The position numbers and the translations under genes were made by a program. Positions 8,086-16,704 of a stretch of DNA of 62,952 nucleotides are shown here, in pieces (the first letter of the stretch is position 1; each line of letters starts with the position of its first letter). Source of the DNA: Sulfurovum sp. (GTDB lineage: Bacteria > Campylobacterota > Campylobacteria > Campylobacterales > Sulfurovaceae); assembly GCA_027049035.1 (NCBI GenBank), contig JALTVI010000069.1:1-62952 (forward strand), read 5' to 3'. The notes under the pieces are model-generated. The model saw only the letters and a list, made by a program, of their open reading frames with translations, searched no databases and was not told where the DNA came from.

Positions 8086-11000
8086 ATGGGTCTTTTTCAG
8101 CGTTCGGTATTGCGTAATCATCTGCAGCAGATAGACAAAGATGCGGCGTTAGAGGCGTTTGCAAGATACAAAAAGGTCTTCCTCCCTAAGATCGAAAATA
8201 TCCGCACTTCCAAAGAGGAGCAGTATCAGTACGGCTTTCTCGATGATCTTTTCGTCAAGGTGCTGGGGTATACCCTCAACCCCTCTCCCGGATACGATCT
8301 CATCGCCGAGCAGAAAAACATAAGCGATAGTAAAAAAGCCGACGGTGCGATCCTGAGAGAAGATAAGGTCGTTGCCGTGATCGAGCTCAAATCGACCAAA
8401 ACACGCGCGATGGAGAAGATCGTTGACCAGGCCTTTGCCTACAAGCACAACCACCCCGGATGCCGCTATGTGATCACCTCAAACTTCGAAAAGCTAAGGT
8501 TTTATGTGGATCACTCCGATGCCTTTGAGGAGTTTGATCTCTTTGCTTTGGATGAGGAGCGCTTTGTGTGGCTCTATACCTTGCTCTCAAAAGAGCATCT
8601 CATGGCGGATGTGCCACTTCGGCTCAAGGAGCTCTCCCGACTGCGTGAAGAGGATGTCTCGGGCGAACTTTACAAGAAGTATGCCAAACTGCGTACCGAC
8701 CTCTTTGAGAATATCCTTCGAAACAATCCCGAGTATGACAAACATTTGCTTCTGGAGAAGACACAGACGATCCTAGATAGGATGGTCTTTATCTTTTTTG
8801 CCGAAGATAGGGTATCCTGCCGCCCAATACCATTGCCGCGATCATCGAATACTACAAGAACGACATCGAAGATCGGGAGCTTTGGCACTTTTACAAGATC
8901 TACTTCCGTGCGATCAACAAAGGCAATGCCAAGCTGAAGATCCCCGAGTACAACGGTGGGCTCTTTGCCGAAGATGCAGTGCTCGAGGTACTCAAGATCG
9001 ATGCGGAGGTGATTGAGTCGCTGCCGCTGGCACTGAGCGCGTATGATTTTAACACCGATATCGATGTCAACATCCTGGGACATATCTTTGAAAACTCTCT
9101 TAACGATATCGAAGAGCTCAAAGCGCGTATCAACGATGACGACTTCGATCCCGCGCTTTCCAAACGTAAAAAAGACGGGGTTTTCTATACGCCTGAGTAT
9201 ATTACCCGTTACATCGTCAGCGAGACACTCGGTACCCTCTGCCGAAACAAAAAAGCCTCCCTCGGACTTGACAACATTGACATCGCCATCCCCAAAAACC
9301 CCAAAAAGCTCACCCGCAGCGAAACCAAGATCAAAGAGGCGTTGGAGGCGTACCGGGAGTATCTGCTCTCGCTGAAGATCCTCGATCCCGCCTGCGGGTC
9401 GGGCGCGTTTCTCAATCAGGCACTGAGCTTTTTGCTCGAAGAACACCGCTTCATCGATGAGGGTATCCGTACGCTTATGGGCGGTGCGGTGCTGGGGTTG
9501 TATGATGTCAAAAAGGGCATCTTGGAGAACAACCTCTACGGTGTGGACATCAACTCCGAAGCGGTTGAGATCGCCAAGCTCTCGCTCTGGCTGCGCACCG
9601 TAGAGCCCGGACGCAAGCTCAACCGCCTTGCCGACAAGATCAAAGTGGGCAACTCACTCATCGACGATCCAGAAGTGGCAGACAACGCCTTTGTCTGGGA
9701 GGAGGCATTTCCCGAAGTCTTTGAGGAGGGTGGCTTCGATGTGGTCATCGGCAATCCGCCCTATGTACGCCAAGAGCTTTTGGATGCCAAAGACAAAGCT
9801 TACTTCAAAACACATTACCATACCTATCACGGCACAGCCGATCTCTATGTCTTTTTTGTCGAGAAGGGGTATGTCCTGCTCAAAGAGGGAGGCTATTTTA
9901 GCTACATTTTTCCAAACAAATGGATGCGTGCCAACTACGGTACACCGCTACGCAAATGGCTCACTGACAAGAAGATCGAAGAGATTGTAGATTTTGGTGA
10001 TCTGCCTGTTTTTGCCGATGCGACGACCTATCCGATGATCATGCGTATGCAAAAGAGTAGTGACGTAGGGCTCTTTAGGTCGTTGACACTGGATACTTTG
10101 GCGTTTGATGATCTCAAAAGCTATGTCGAGACCCGTCACAAGCTGACCGATCAGCATAGGCTTGATCCCAAAGGCTGGTCGCTTGCGGATGTACGTGTCC
10201 AAAAGCTGGTCGAGAAGCTTAAAGCTTCGGGAACACCTCTGGGCGAGTATGTTAATGGTGAGATTTACAGAGGAGTATTGACTGGGTTGAATGATGCCTT
10301 TGTGATAGATGAAGTAACCAAAGCAACGCTGATCGCCCAAGATCCCAAAAGTATCGAGGTGATTAAGCCATTTCTTGCCGGCAGAGACATCAAGCGATAT
10401 GAGACACCGATGGCGGATAAGTTTCTCATTTTTACAAGAAGAGGTATCGACATAGAGGAATATCCTGCAATCAAGCAACATCTTGAACAGTTCAAAGAGA
10501 GACTTATGCCTAAGCCAAAAGGATTTAAGGGAACATGGAAAGGGCGCAAGGCAGGAAATTATGAGTGGTATGAGATACAAGACACAGTTGCATATTATGA
10601 AGCATTTGAGAAGCCGAAGATAATCATCCCTGCCATTGCAAATCAAGCCTCTTATGTATATGACATTCATCAAAACTATTCTAATGACAAAACAACAATT
10701 ATCCCTACAGAAGATTTGCATCTTGTAGGATTACTTAACGCTAAAGTGCTTGATTTTTATCTTAAACAAATTGCTTCAACCAAGCAAAACGGTTATTTTG
10801 AATATAAGCCGATGTATATTTCGCAGCTTCCTATCGCGTCTACACGAAACGAAACCATCGTCGAAAAAGTTCAGATACTAATCGAGAAACACCAATCTTT
10901 CCAAAACAAAAAAGCAACCTTTCTCAAGCGCCTCACCGACAACCTCGACATTGACAAACTGAGCAAAAAACTCGAAGCTTTCTACGAGCATGACTTCAAA

Positions 11001-11207
11001 ACTTTCCTTACTGAGCTCAAAAAGAAAAAAGTTACCCTCTCGTTGGTAGAGCAAGACGAGTGGGAAGCCTACTTCGAGCAGTACAAAAACGCGTTGACAC
11101 AACTACAAACCGAGATTGACAACACCGACAAAGAGATTGACACGATGGTCTATGCACTTTACGGGCTGAGCGAAGAGGAGATCGCGGTGGTGGAAGAGAG
11201 TGTATGA
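8086..11207 (+). pseudogene. Type IIG restriction-modification enzyme, frameshifted
   Basis: Two frames together make a protein of about 1040 residues. The first (ATG 8086) has a PD-(D/E)xK nuclease pattern: D86, then E100-L-K102 in AVIELKST. It leaves the protein's natural continuation at 8810-8812. Adding one G to the GGG run gives FFAEDRGILPPNTIAAIIEY and continuity into the second frame. That frame holds the N6-adenine methylase motifs DPACGSGAFL (about residue 434) and GNPPYV (about 556), a TaqI/Eco57I-like target-recognition region and a coiled C-terminal end. As written, the nuclease half ends at 8937, so restriction would be uncoupled. A sequencing error in the G run, a real loss and on/off switching are all possible. 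The stop overlaps the DUF3800 start by 4 nt. Confidence 0.85.
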
Positions 11208-12184
11208 GCCGAAAAAATATTCTTATCATTCAAAATATGCTCAAAAAAAGTCATCGTTATGATTTGGCACTAAGAATGGAAGGCGCATCGTATGAAGTGT
11301 GCAGAATGGAAAATGGTACAGGGGAAATAAACATTGCAGTGCATCCGAATCATTATATGGAGTTATTGTCCCTGAACATATCAGACCAAAATCTGTTGAA
11401 AACACTTTTCAATGGCGTGGAGCACTATATTGAGATTGTGTCAGTCACTTTTTCGATAAATACGGATGTTGTTGCCGAAGATGTCAGTGATACGGTTTAT
11501 ATTTTTGTTGATGAAGCTGGGGATATGGACTTCTCCCCGAAGGGGTCCAAATATTATATGTTCAATTTCCTTGTCAAACGAAGACCGTTTCATCTGCATG
11601 AGTACATTGCAAGTTACCGCTATTCATTACTTGAAAGAAATCTCGATCCGATGAAGGGAAACCGTTTGGATATCGAGGCGTTCCACGCACACAATGATAA
11701 CAAGTACATAAAAGAAGAGCTGTTCAATATTATTTCGACTTTTGATGAGAAGAGTGTCAGTATCTATGCCTATATTTTGGAAAAGCCAAAAGTAGAACCG
11801 GGAAAACGCAAAGAAAAAGAGCGTTTTTATATTGACAATCTGAGTTTTTCAATCCAAAGACTTCTGGACAGACTCGGCATCAATAGCAATTTTATTATTA
11901 TCACCGACAGGCTTCCTGTCCAAAAAAACAAATCAAAGCAAATCGGTGCTTTGAAAAAGGGAATCAAGGGGTACCTGAAAAGCAATGGACTGCAAGTGCG
12001 TTACGACATTTTTCATCACTGCAGCGCTTCAAGTACGAATCTGCAGATCGTAGATTATGTCAGTTGGGCGATCTACAGAAAATATGAGCATGGCAAAGAT
12101 AGCTACTATGAGAAGATAAAGCATTATATTTTGGATGAAGAGGTGATGACTAAAAACAGATCGATAAATCATTATGAAAGATGA
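11204..12184 (+). CDS. DUF3800-domain protein
   Basis: A 326-residue protein. A unique N-terminal part (1-95) precedes a DUF3800 domain opening with VYIFVDEAGD (98-107), in which D103 and D107 are the typical acidic residues. It closes with LQIVDYVSWAIYRKYEHG near 285-302, also typical. DUF3800 is thought to have an RNase H-like fold and often lies beside restriction or other defence genes; its activity is not established. The ATG overlaps the type IIG stop (ATGA), so the two are translationally coupled. The gene is AT-rich compared with the PTS and nuo genes, which suggests recent transfer. Confidence 0.8.
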   Translation: MSRKNILIIQNMLKKSHRYDLALRMEGASYEVCRMENGTGEINIAVHPNHYMELLSLNISDQNLLKTLFNGVEHYIEIVSVTFSINTDVVAEDVSDTVYIFVDEAGDMDFSPKGSKYYMFNFLVKRRPFHLHEYIASYRYSLLERNLDPMKGNRLDIEAFHAHNDNKYIKEELFNIISTFDEKSVSIYAYILEKPKVEPGKRKEKERFYIDNLSFSIQRLLDRLGINSNFIIITDRLPVQKNKSKQIGALKKGIKGYLKSNGLQVRYDIFHHCSASSTNLQIVDYVSWAIYRKYEHGKDSYYEKIKHYILDEEVMTKNRSINHYER

Positions 12185-12273
12185 CCCATTCTGCCTATCC
12201 GAAGAAGCCTCCCTTGGAGTCTTATCAGCAGATGGGAACTTTGAACAGATTATATACAAATTTTAGGGAAAAA

Positions 12274-12687
12274 TCAAGGTGATTTGACCACCTGCGCCTT
12301 TGCACCAATGAGTCCGATGAGTCCGTTCTTGACGTTGAGCGGTGTGAAGCCGTGCTTTTCCAGGATGCGTGAAGCAGCTACACTGCGGCTGCCGCTGCGG
12401 CAGTAGACGATGACGGGCTCTTTTTTGTATGCAGCCAACTTATCCAAATTGGTTTCGAGTCTGCCCAGCGGAATGAGTGTGGCCCCCGGCAGATGGCCCT
12501 TCCGGAACTCCTTGGGTGTACGAACATCGAGAATGGGTATGTCGGGGTTCTTTTCGATACGCTCCAGTGCCTGCTGCGGGGTGATGGTCTCGAAGTTGGC
12601 GAAGATCCACCCCTTTGTGTACGCAAACCAGACTACCAGCAGCACCATTGCGATCCAGTAGAGGGAGTTGATTACCTTTTTGGACAT
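12274..12687 (-). CDS. Membrane-anchored rhodanese
   Basis: About 137 residues: one N-terminal transmembrane helix (about 5-27), then a single rhodanese domain with LDVRTPKEFRKGHLPGA and the active-site loop YCRSGSRS. The start is placed at ATG 12687, behind AAGGAT; an in-frame ATG at 12702 would place this RBS inside the gene. The domain is predicted to face the periplasm. It is a single-gene unit on the minus strand. Immediately upstream lies the structured element at 12706-12793. Confidence 0.85.
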   Translation of the reverse strand: MSKKVINSLYWIAMVLLVVWFAYTKGWIFANFETITPQQALERIEKNPDIPILDVRTPKEFRKGHLPGATLIPLGRLETNLDKLAAYKKEPVIVYCRSGSRSVAASRILEKHGFTPLNVKNGLIGLIGAKAQVVKSP

Positions 12688-12705
12688 GATTATCCTTTTC
12701 ATATG

Positions 12706-12793
12706 TTGGTTTCACTCGATGGCGACAAAGGAGCACTCAACCCGAAGGGCGGCTCCGCCGTTTGCGACTGCCAGAGCTATCGAGTGAAACCAA
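12706..12793 (-). repeat. Structured palindromic element, copy A
   Basis: Perfect 15-bp arms TTGGTTTCACTCGAT (12706-12720) and ATCGAGTGAAACCAA (12779-12793) enclose 58 nt containing a GC-rich inner hairpin. Read on the minus strand it aligns with copy B at 55348-55436: both have AACGGC, then CGCCCTT(A)CGGGTTG, then TTGTCGC. The outer arms differ between copies yet stay complementary. It ends 18 nt before the rhodanese start codon. Confidence 0.75.
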
Positions 12794-13019
12794 TGTTTCT
12801 ACTTTTTATTATCGTTTGCATAAAAACCGATTATCATTTTTTTCGGCTAATTGTAGCAGATTTTCGGTTGTTTCACTTAGTTACAGTAAACTATTTCACC
12901 CAATGGAGGCTCGGTGCAACCGCCTAGTTTAATCATCTTTTGGTTAATATAGGCGTACTATTCTGAGAATACTCTGCCGCTGCCGGCGGGGAAGAATGAA
13001 ACTTAGCTAAGGGATTACT
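12794..13019 (+). promoter_or_regulatory. Leader region of the nuo operon
   Basis: No open frame or RNA gene is evident. It is AT-rich up to about 12960. A possible -10 (TACTAT, 12957-12962) lies 57 nt before nuoA, with no clear -35. A GC-rich patch (CTGCCGCTGCCGGCGG) follows, then the nuoA ribosome site AAGGGA. Confidence 0.35.
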
Positions 13020-13409
13020 ATGACTCATGTAATTACGCAACATCCGTATTACGGTGTGTTTATACTCTTCGTATTGACCACGGTTGCATTTGCCGCGACG
13101 CTCTTCCTGGCACGATTTATCAGCCGGAAACTCGCCAAGCTCGATACTGAGAAACTGAAACTGACGATCTACGAGTGTGGACCGGAAGTGACCAAGCAGC
13201 CCAACACAATTTCGGCACAGTTCTACCTGATCGCCCTCCTCTTCATCCTTTTCGATGTGGAGATCATCTTTATGTTCCCATGGGCGATCGACTTCAAACT
13301 GCTTGGATGGTTCGGTTTTGCGGAAATGATACTGTTTATTGTACTACTTGCGATTGGTTTCGTATATGCATGGAAGAAAGGAGCACTTGAATGGCACAGC
13401 ATCAAGTAA
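13020..13409 (+). CDS. nuoA: NADH-quinone oxidoreductase subunit A
   Basis: 129 residues with three hydrophobic spans (about 12-34, 67-87 and 96-117) and the conserved segment YECGPE near 52-57. It is a small membrane-arm subunit at the junction with the peripheral arm of complex I and forms part of the quinone-site loop. First gene of the 14-gene operon, with RBS AAGGGA. Its end overlaps nuoB by 19 nt. Confidence 0.97.
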   Translation: MTHVITQHPYYGVFILFVLTTVAFAATLFLARFISRKLAKLDTEKLKLTIYECGPEVTKQPNTISAQFYLIALLFILFDVEIIFMFPWAIDFKLLGWFGFAEMILFIVLLAIGFVYAWKKGALEWHSIK

Positions 13410-13909
13410 ATTACGCCAGCTCTGCTGGCTTGCCGATAGCACTGACTACGGTAGACCACCTGGTAAACTGGGGACGAAGCAACTCGCTTTGGCCATTGAC
13501 CTACGGACTCGCATGTTGTGCGATCGAGATGATGGCTTCGGGTGCATCGCGCTACGACTTCGACCGAATGGGTACGATCTTCCGTGCCTCTCCAAGACAG
13601 GCGGACGTGATGATCCTTGCCGGAACACTCTCCAAGAAACACGCGGAGTTCGCCAGACGTCTCTATGACCAGATGACGGAGCCAAAATGGGTCATCTCCA
13701 TGGGATCGTGCGCCAACACCGGCGGTATGTTCAACACCTACGCGACCGTTCAGGGAGTCGACCGTATCGTGCCTGTTGACATCTATCTTCCCGGATGTGC
13801 GCCGAGACCTGAAACGCTTCAGTATGCGCTGATGATGCTGCAGAAGAAGATCAGACGCGAATCTGCGAATATGAAGAAGAACACCAAACAGAACCTGAGG
13901 TTAGTGTAA
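13391..13909 (+). CDS. nuoB: NADH-quinone oxidoreductase subunit B
   Basis: 172 residues. It binds the terminal cluster N2 that reduces quinone; the four ligands are visible as C42-C43 (ACCAIEMM), C107 ([10 protein letters not shown]) and C136 (LPGCAPRPE). The lysine-rich tail is typical. It overlaps nuoA by 19 nt and shares one base with nuoC (TAATG), so translation is coupled. Confidence 0.97.
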   Translation: MAQHQVNYASSAGLPIALTTVDHLVNWGRSNSLWPLTYGLACCAIEMMASGASRYDFDRMGTIFRASPRQADVMILAGTLSKKHAEFARRLYDQMTEPKWVISMGSCANTGGMFNTYATVQGVDRIVPVDIYLPGCAPRPETLQYALMMLQKKIRRESANMKKNTKQNLRLV

Positions 13910-14694
13910 TGAGAAAGTATACCCCAAAAGACAATGTACAGGCCAAATCCTACTATACCGACCGCTATTGGGTCGCACCGAGAGTACCGAGAGCGGCAGT
14001 GGAAGAGGGCACACACTTTGCCGACGTGGTCAAGGCGATGGCAAAGTTCGCCAAAGAGAGCTATATCGAGATTGGGACACTCGTCATTCATATCGACGCG
14101 AAAGAGAACTTCGAAGCGATCAAGACACTCAAAGAGGAGTGCGGCTATACGCAGTGCTCCGAGCAGAGTGCGGTGGACTATCTGGCACAGGACGGGGAGT
14201 TTGAACTCTTCTACCAGTTTCTCAACGTCAACGAAGCCAAGCGTGTACGTATCGTCTGCCGTATCAAGAAGGGTGAAGCAATAGAGTCGATCGTACCCCT
14301 TTTCAACTCGGCGAACTTCGCAGAGCGTGAAATGTTCGATATGTTCGGTATCAAGGTCAACAACCATCCGTTCCTCAAGCGTATTCTTATGCCGGATGAC
14401 TGGGAAGGGCATCCGCTGCTCAAGACCTATCCGCTGCACGGAGACGAGTTCGCATCGTGGTATGAGGTCGATAAAATCTTCGGTAAAGAGTACCGCGACA
14501 TCATCGGGCCGGAGAACCGCGACCCTGCACGTATCGACCGCTACGACACCAAGCGCTTCTCGAGAGTCGGTTACGAAGTACCGTTCGGTGAAGATATCTC
14601 CGAAGGCGAAAAAGAGCAGCCGATCGAATACAGCGAAACGCTGCTGGTTGATTACAACAAAAAATCCGGCAAACAGCTGGACCATAGAAAGTAA
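13909..14694 (+). CDS. nuoC: NADH-quinone oxidoreductase subunit C
   Basis: 261 residues of the peripheral connecting module. The family signature near the middle is clear: MFDMFGIKVNNHPFLKRILMP continues as DDWEGHPLLKTYP. It is a separate gene, not a NuoCD fusion as in E. coli. The C-terminal tail after about residue 215 is charged and probably disordered. It is 9 nt upstream of nuoD. Confidence 0.95.
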   Translation: MRKYTPKDNVQAKSYYTDRYWVAPRVPRAAVEEGTHFADVVKAMAKFAKESYIEIGTLVIHIDAKENFEAIKTLKEECGYTQCSEQSAVDYLAQDGEFELFYQFLNVNEAKRVRIVCRIKKGEAIESIVPLFNSANFAEREMFDMFGIKVNNHPFLKRILMPDDWEGHPLLKTYPLHGDEFASWYEVDKIFGKEYRDIIGPENRDPARIDRYDTKRFSRVGYEVPFGEDISEGEKEQPIEYSETLLVDYNKKSGKQLDHRK

Positions 14695-14703
14695 GGGGAG
14701 AGT

Positions 14704-15933
14704 ATGCAACAGCCAAATAAATTAACACCGTTCTTCGAAAACCTCAACTTCGAGCGTGACGACAATACGATGGTGATCAACTTCGGTCCGCAGCACCCCT
14801 CCGCGCACGGTCAGCTCAGACTGGTTCTCGAGCTTGATGGCGAGCAGGTGGTCAAAGCCTATCCCGACATCGGATACCTCCACAGAGGTATCGAAAAGAT
14901 GGCAGAGAACATGACTTACAACGAGTTTCTGCCTACGACGGACAGACTCGACTATATCGCTGCGACATCGAACAACTACGCCTACGCACTGGCGGTTGAG
15001 AAGCTGCTTGGTATCGAAGCGCCAAGACGCGCTCAGGTGATCCGTACGATGCTGCTGGAGATCAACCGTATCATCTCGCACCTCTTCTTCATCGCAACAC
15101 ACGCACTCGATGTCGGTGCGATGTCTGTCTTCCTCTATGCATTCCGTGAAAGAGAGTTCGGAATGGACCTGATGGAGGACTATTGTGGTGCCAGACTGAC
15201 ACACTCTGCAGTACGTATCGGCGGGGTACCTCTGGATCTTCCCGACGGTTTCATCGAAAACATGATCGCATGGTGCGACAAGGTCGATTACGAGGTGAAA
15301 AACACTTACGAAGCGCTTTTGACAGAGAACCGTATCTGGAAAATGCGTCTTGAGGATGTGGGTGTCATCTCTGCCGAAGATGCCCTCAACTGGGGATGTA
15401 CCGGTCCGATGCTCAGAGGCTCCAACGTCAAGTACGATATCCGTAAAGAGGAGCCGTACGAACTCTACGGAGAGCTTGACTTCGACATTCCTGTCAGTGA
15501 CAGATGCGACTCCTACGGAAGATACATGCTCTATATGCAGGAGATCTACCAGTCTACGCGCATCCTCAGACAGCTTGTTCCGATGTACAAGGAGAGCAGC
15601 CCTGAACTGATGGCGCACGCGCCGCAGTACATCTCCGCACCCAAAGAGGAGATCATGACGCAGAACTACGCGCTGATGCAGCACTTCGTACTGGTCACAC
15701 AGGGTATGCGTCCGCCAAAAGGCGAAGTCTACGTGCCGACAGAGTCGCCGAAGGGTGAGCTGGGCTTCTACATCAAGTCCGAGGGTGAACCGTACGCCTA
15801 CAGACTCAAGTGTAGAGCACCGAGCTTCTTCCACACCGGCCTGCTGCAGGATATTCTTGTAGGTACATATATTGCTGACGTCGTTACGATCATTGGTTCT
15901 ACCAATATCGTATTCGGTGAAGTCGACCGTTAA
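14704..15933 (+). CDS. nuoD: NADH-quinone oxidoreductase subunit D
   Basis: 409 residues, the 49-kDa-type subunit that shapes the quinone cavity with Nuo[21 protein letters not shown] near 25-44 is the diagnostic N-terminal motif, and RMDLMEDY-like and GVRLT-like stretches follow (here [20 protein letters not shown]). Length is normal. RBS GGGGAG precedes the ATG. Confidence 0.97.
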   Translation: MQQPNKLTPFFENLNFERDDNTMVINFGPQHPSAHGQLRLVLELDGEQVVKAYPDIGYLHRGIEKMAENMTYNEFLPTTDRLDYIAATSNNYAYALAVEKLLGIEAPRRAQVIRTMLLEINRIISHLFFIATHALDVGAMSVFLYAFREREFGMDLMEDYCGARLTHSAVRIGGVPLDLPDGFIENMIAWCDKVDYEVKNTYEALLTENRIWKMRLEDVGVISAEDALNWGCTGPMLRGSNVKYDIRKEEPYELYGELDFDIPVSDRCDSYGRYMLYMQEIYQSTRILRQLVPMYKESSPELMAHAPQYISAPKEEIMTQNYALMQHFVLVTQGMRPPKGEVYVPTESPKGELGFYIKSEGEPYAYRLKCRAPSFFHTGLLQDILVGTYIADVVTIIGSTNIVFGEVDR

Positions 15934-15945
15934 GGAGAAGAGCGT

Positions 15946-16704
15946 ATGAAACGATATGATTTAAGACATTTGCACGACGATTTTTACGACAGAATGGCGG
16001 AACTGATCGACCAGGGACTCAAGGTCGGTGAAGTGGGTATCTTTCTGTTCGAAGTGGGAGACTTTTCACACATTCAGCGCTCTGCGGACTTCATCAAGGA
16101 GCTCGGGCACGATCTGATGAACTCACTGAAGTTCAATGAAGTCGACTGGACGATCGTGGTCAAGAAGGTAGATGAGGAGACACGCAAAGCAAGAGCCGAA
16201 GCGGTAGAGAAAGCGCGTATCGAAGCGGAGCAGAAAGCGGCAGAGGCAGCCAAGGCGGCTGAAGAGAAAGCCAAGGCCGAAGCAGCCGCAGCCGAAGCGA
16301 AGGCCAAAGAAGAGGCCGAAAAAGCTGCAGCCGAAGCGAAAGCTAAAGAAGAAGCCGAAGCCAAAGCGAAAGCTGAGGAGGAAGCAAAGGCAAAAGCCGA
16401 GGCGGAAGCCAAAGCCAAGGAAGAGAAAGCGGCTGCTGAAAAAAAGAGTGCCGATAAAAAAGCGCCTGCCAAAAAGGCTGCAAAGAAAGACGAAGCGCCC
16501 AAGGGTGACGATCTGACAAAGATCAAAGGGATCGGCAAGGCCTATATGGAGAAGCTCAACAGAGAAGGCATCTACACCATCGAAGATGTCGCCAAGATGA
16601 CCGAAGAGCAGATTCAGATGATGGAAGAGAAGTACTCTTTCAAGGGTGACTTCAAAGAGTCTGTAGCAGATGCGAAAAAACTGCTGCAAGCAAAGGCTAA
16701 ATAA
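15946..16704 (+). CDS. NuoE-replacing subunit with coiled-coil and helix-hairpin-helix extension
   Basis: 252 residues in three parts. Residues 1-75 match the small protein that takes the nuoE position in Campylobacterota (HP1264 type); the four [2Fe-2S] cysteines of true NuoE are missing. Residues about 76-185 are an Ala/Lys/Glu-rich helix built on [10 protein letters not shown]-type repeats, probably a long coiled coil. Residues about 190-252 form a helix-hairpin-helix domain ([20 protein letters not shown], then YTIEDVAKM), of the kind also appended to alphaproteobacterial NuoE and some L21 proteins. It lies between nuoD and the NuoF-like gene and probably helps dock the electron-input module. 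Confidence 0.8.
   Translation: MKRYDLRHLHDDFYDRMAELIDQGLKVGEVGIFLFEVGDFSHIQRSADFIKELGHDLMNSLKFNEVDWTIVVKKVDEETRKARAEAVEKARIEAEQKAAEAAKAAEEKAKAEAAAAEAKAKEEAEKAAAEAKAKEEAEAKAKAEEEAKAKAEAEAKAKEEKAAAEKKSADKKAPAKKAAKKDEAPKGDDLTKIKGIGKAYMEKLNREGIYTIEDVAKMTEEQIQMMEEKYSFKGDFKESVADAKKLLQAKAK

Noticed and set aside
8086-11207. Type I restriction system or BREX PglX
   Set aside because: There are no hsdR/hsdS or other brx/pgl genes; nuclease, methylase and recognition domains lie in one chain, as in type IIG enzymes.
14722-15834. A 370-codon minus-strand open frame opposite nuoD
   Set aside because: Shadow of the nuoD codon pattern; nuoD motifs are complete on the plus strand.
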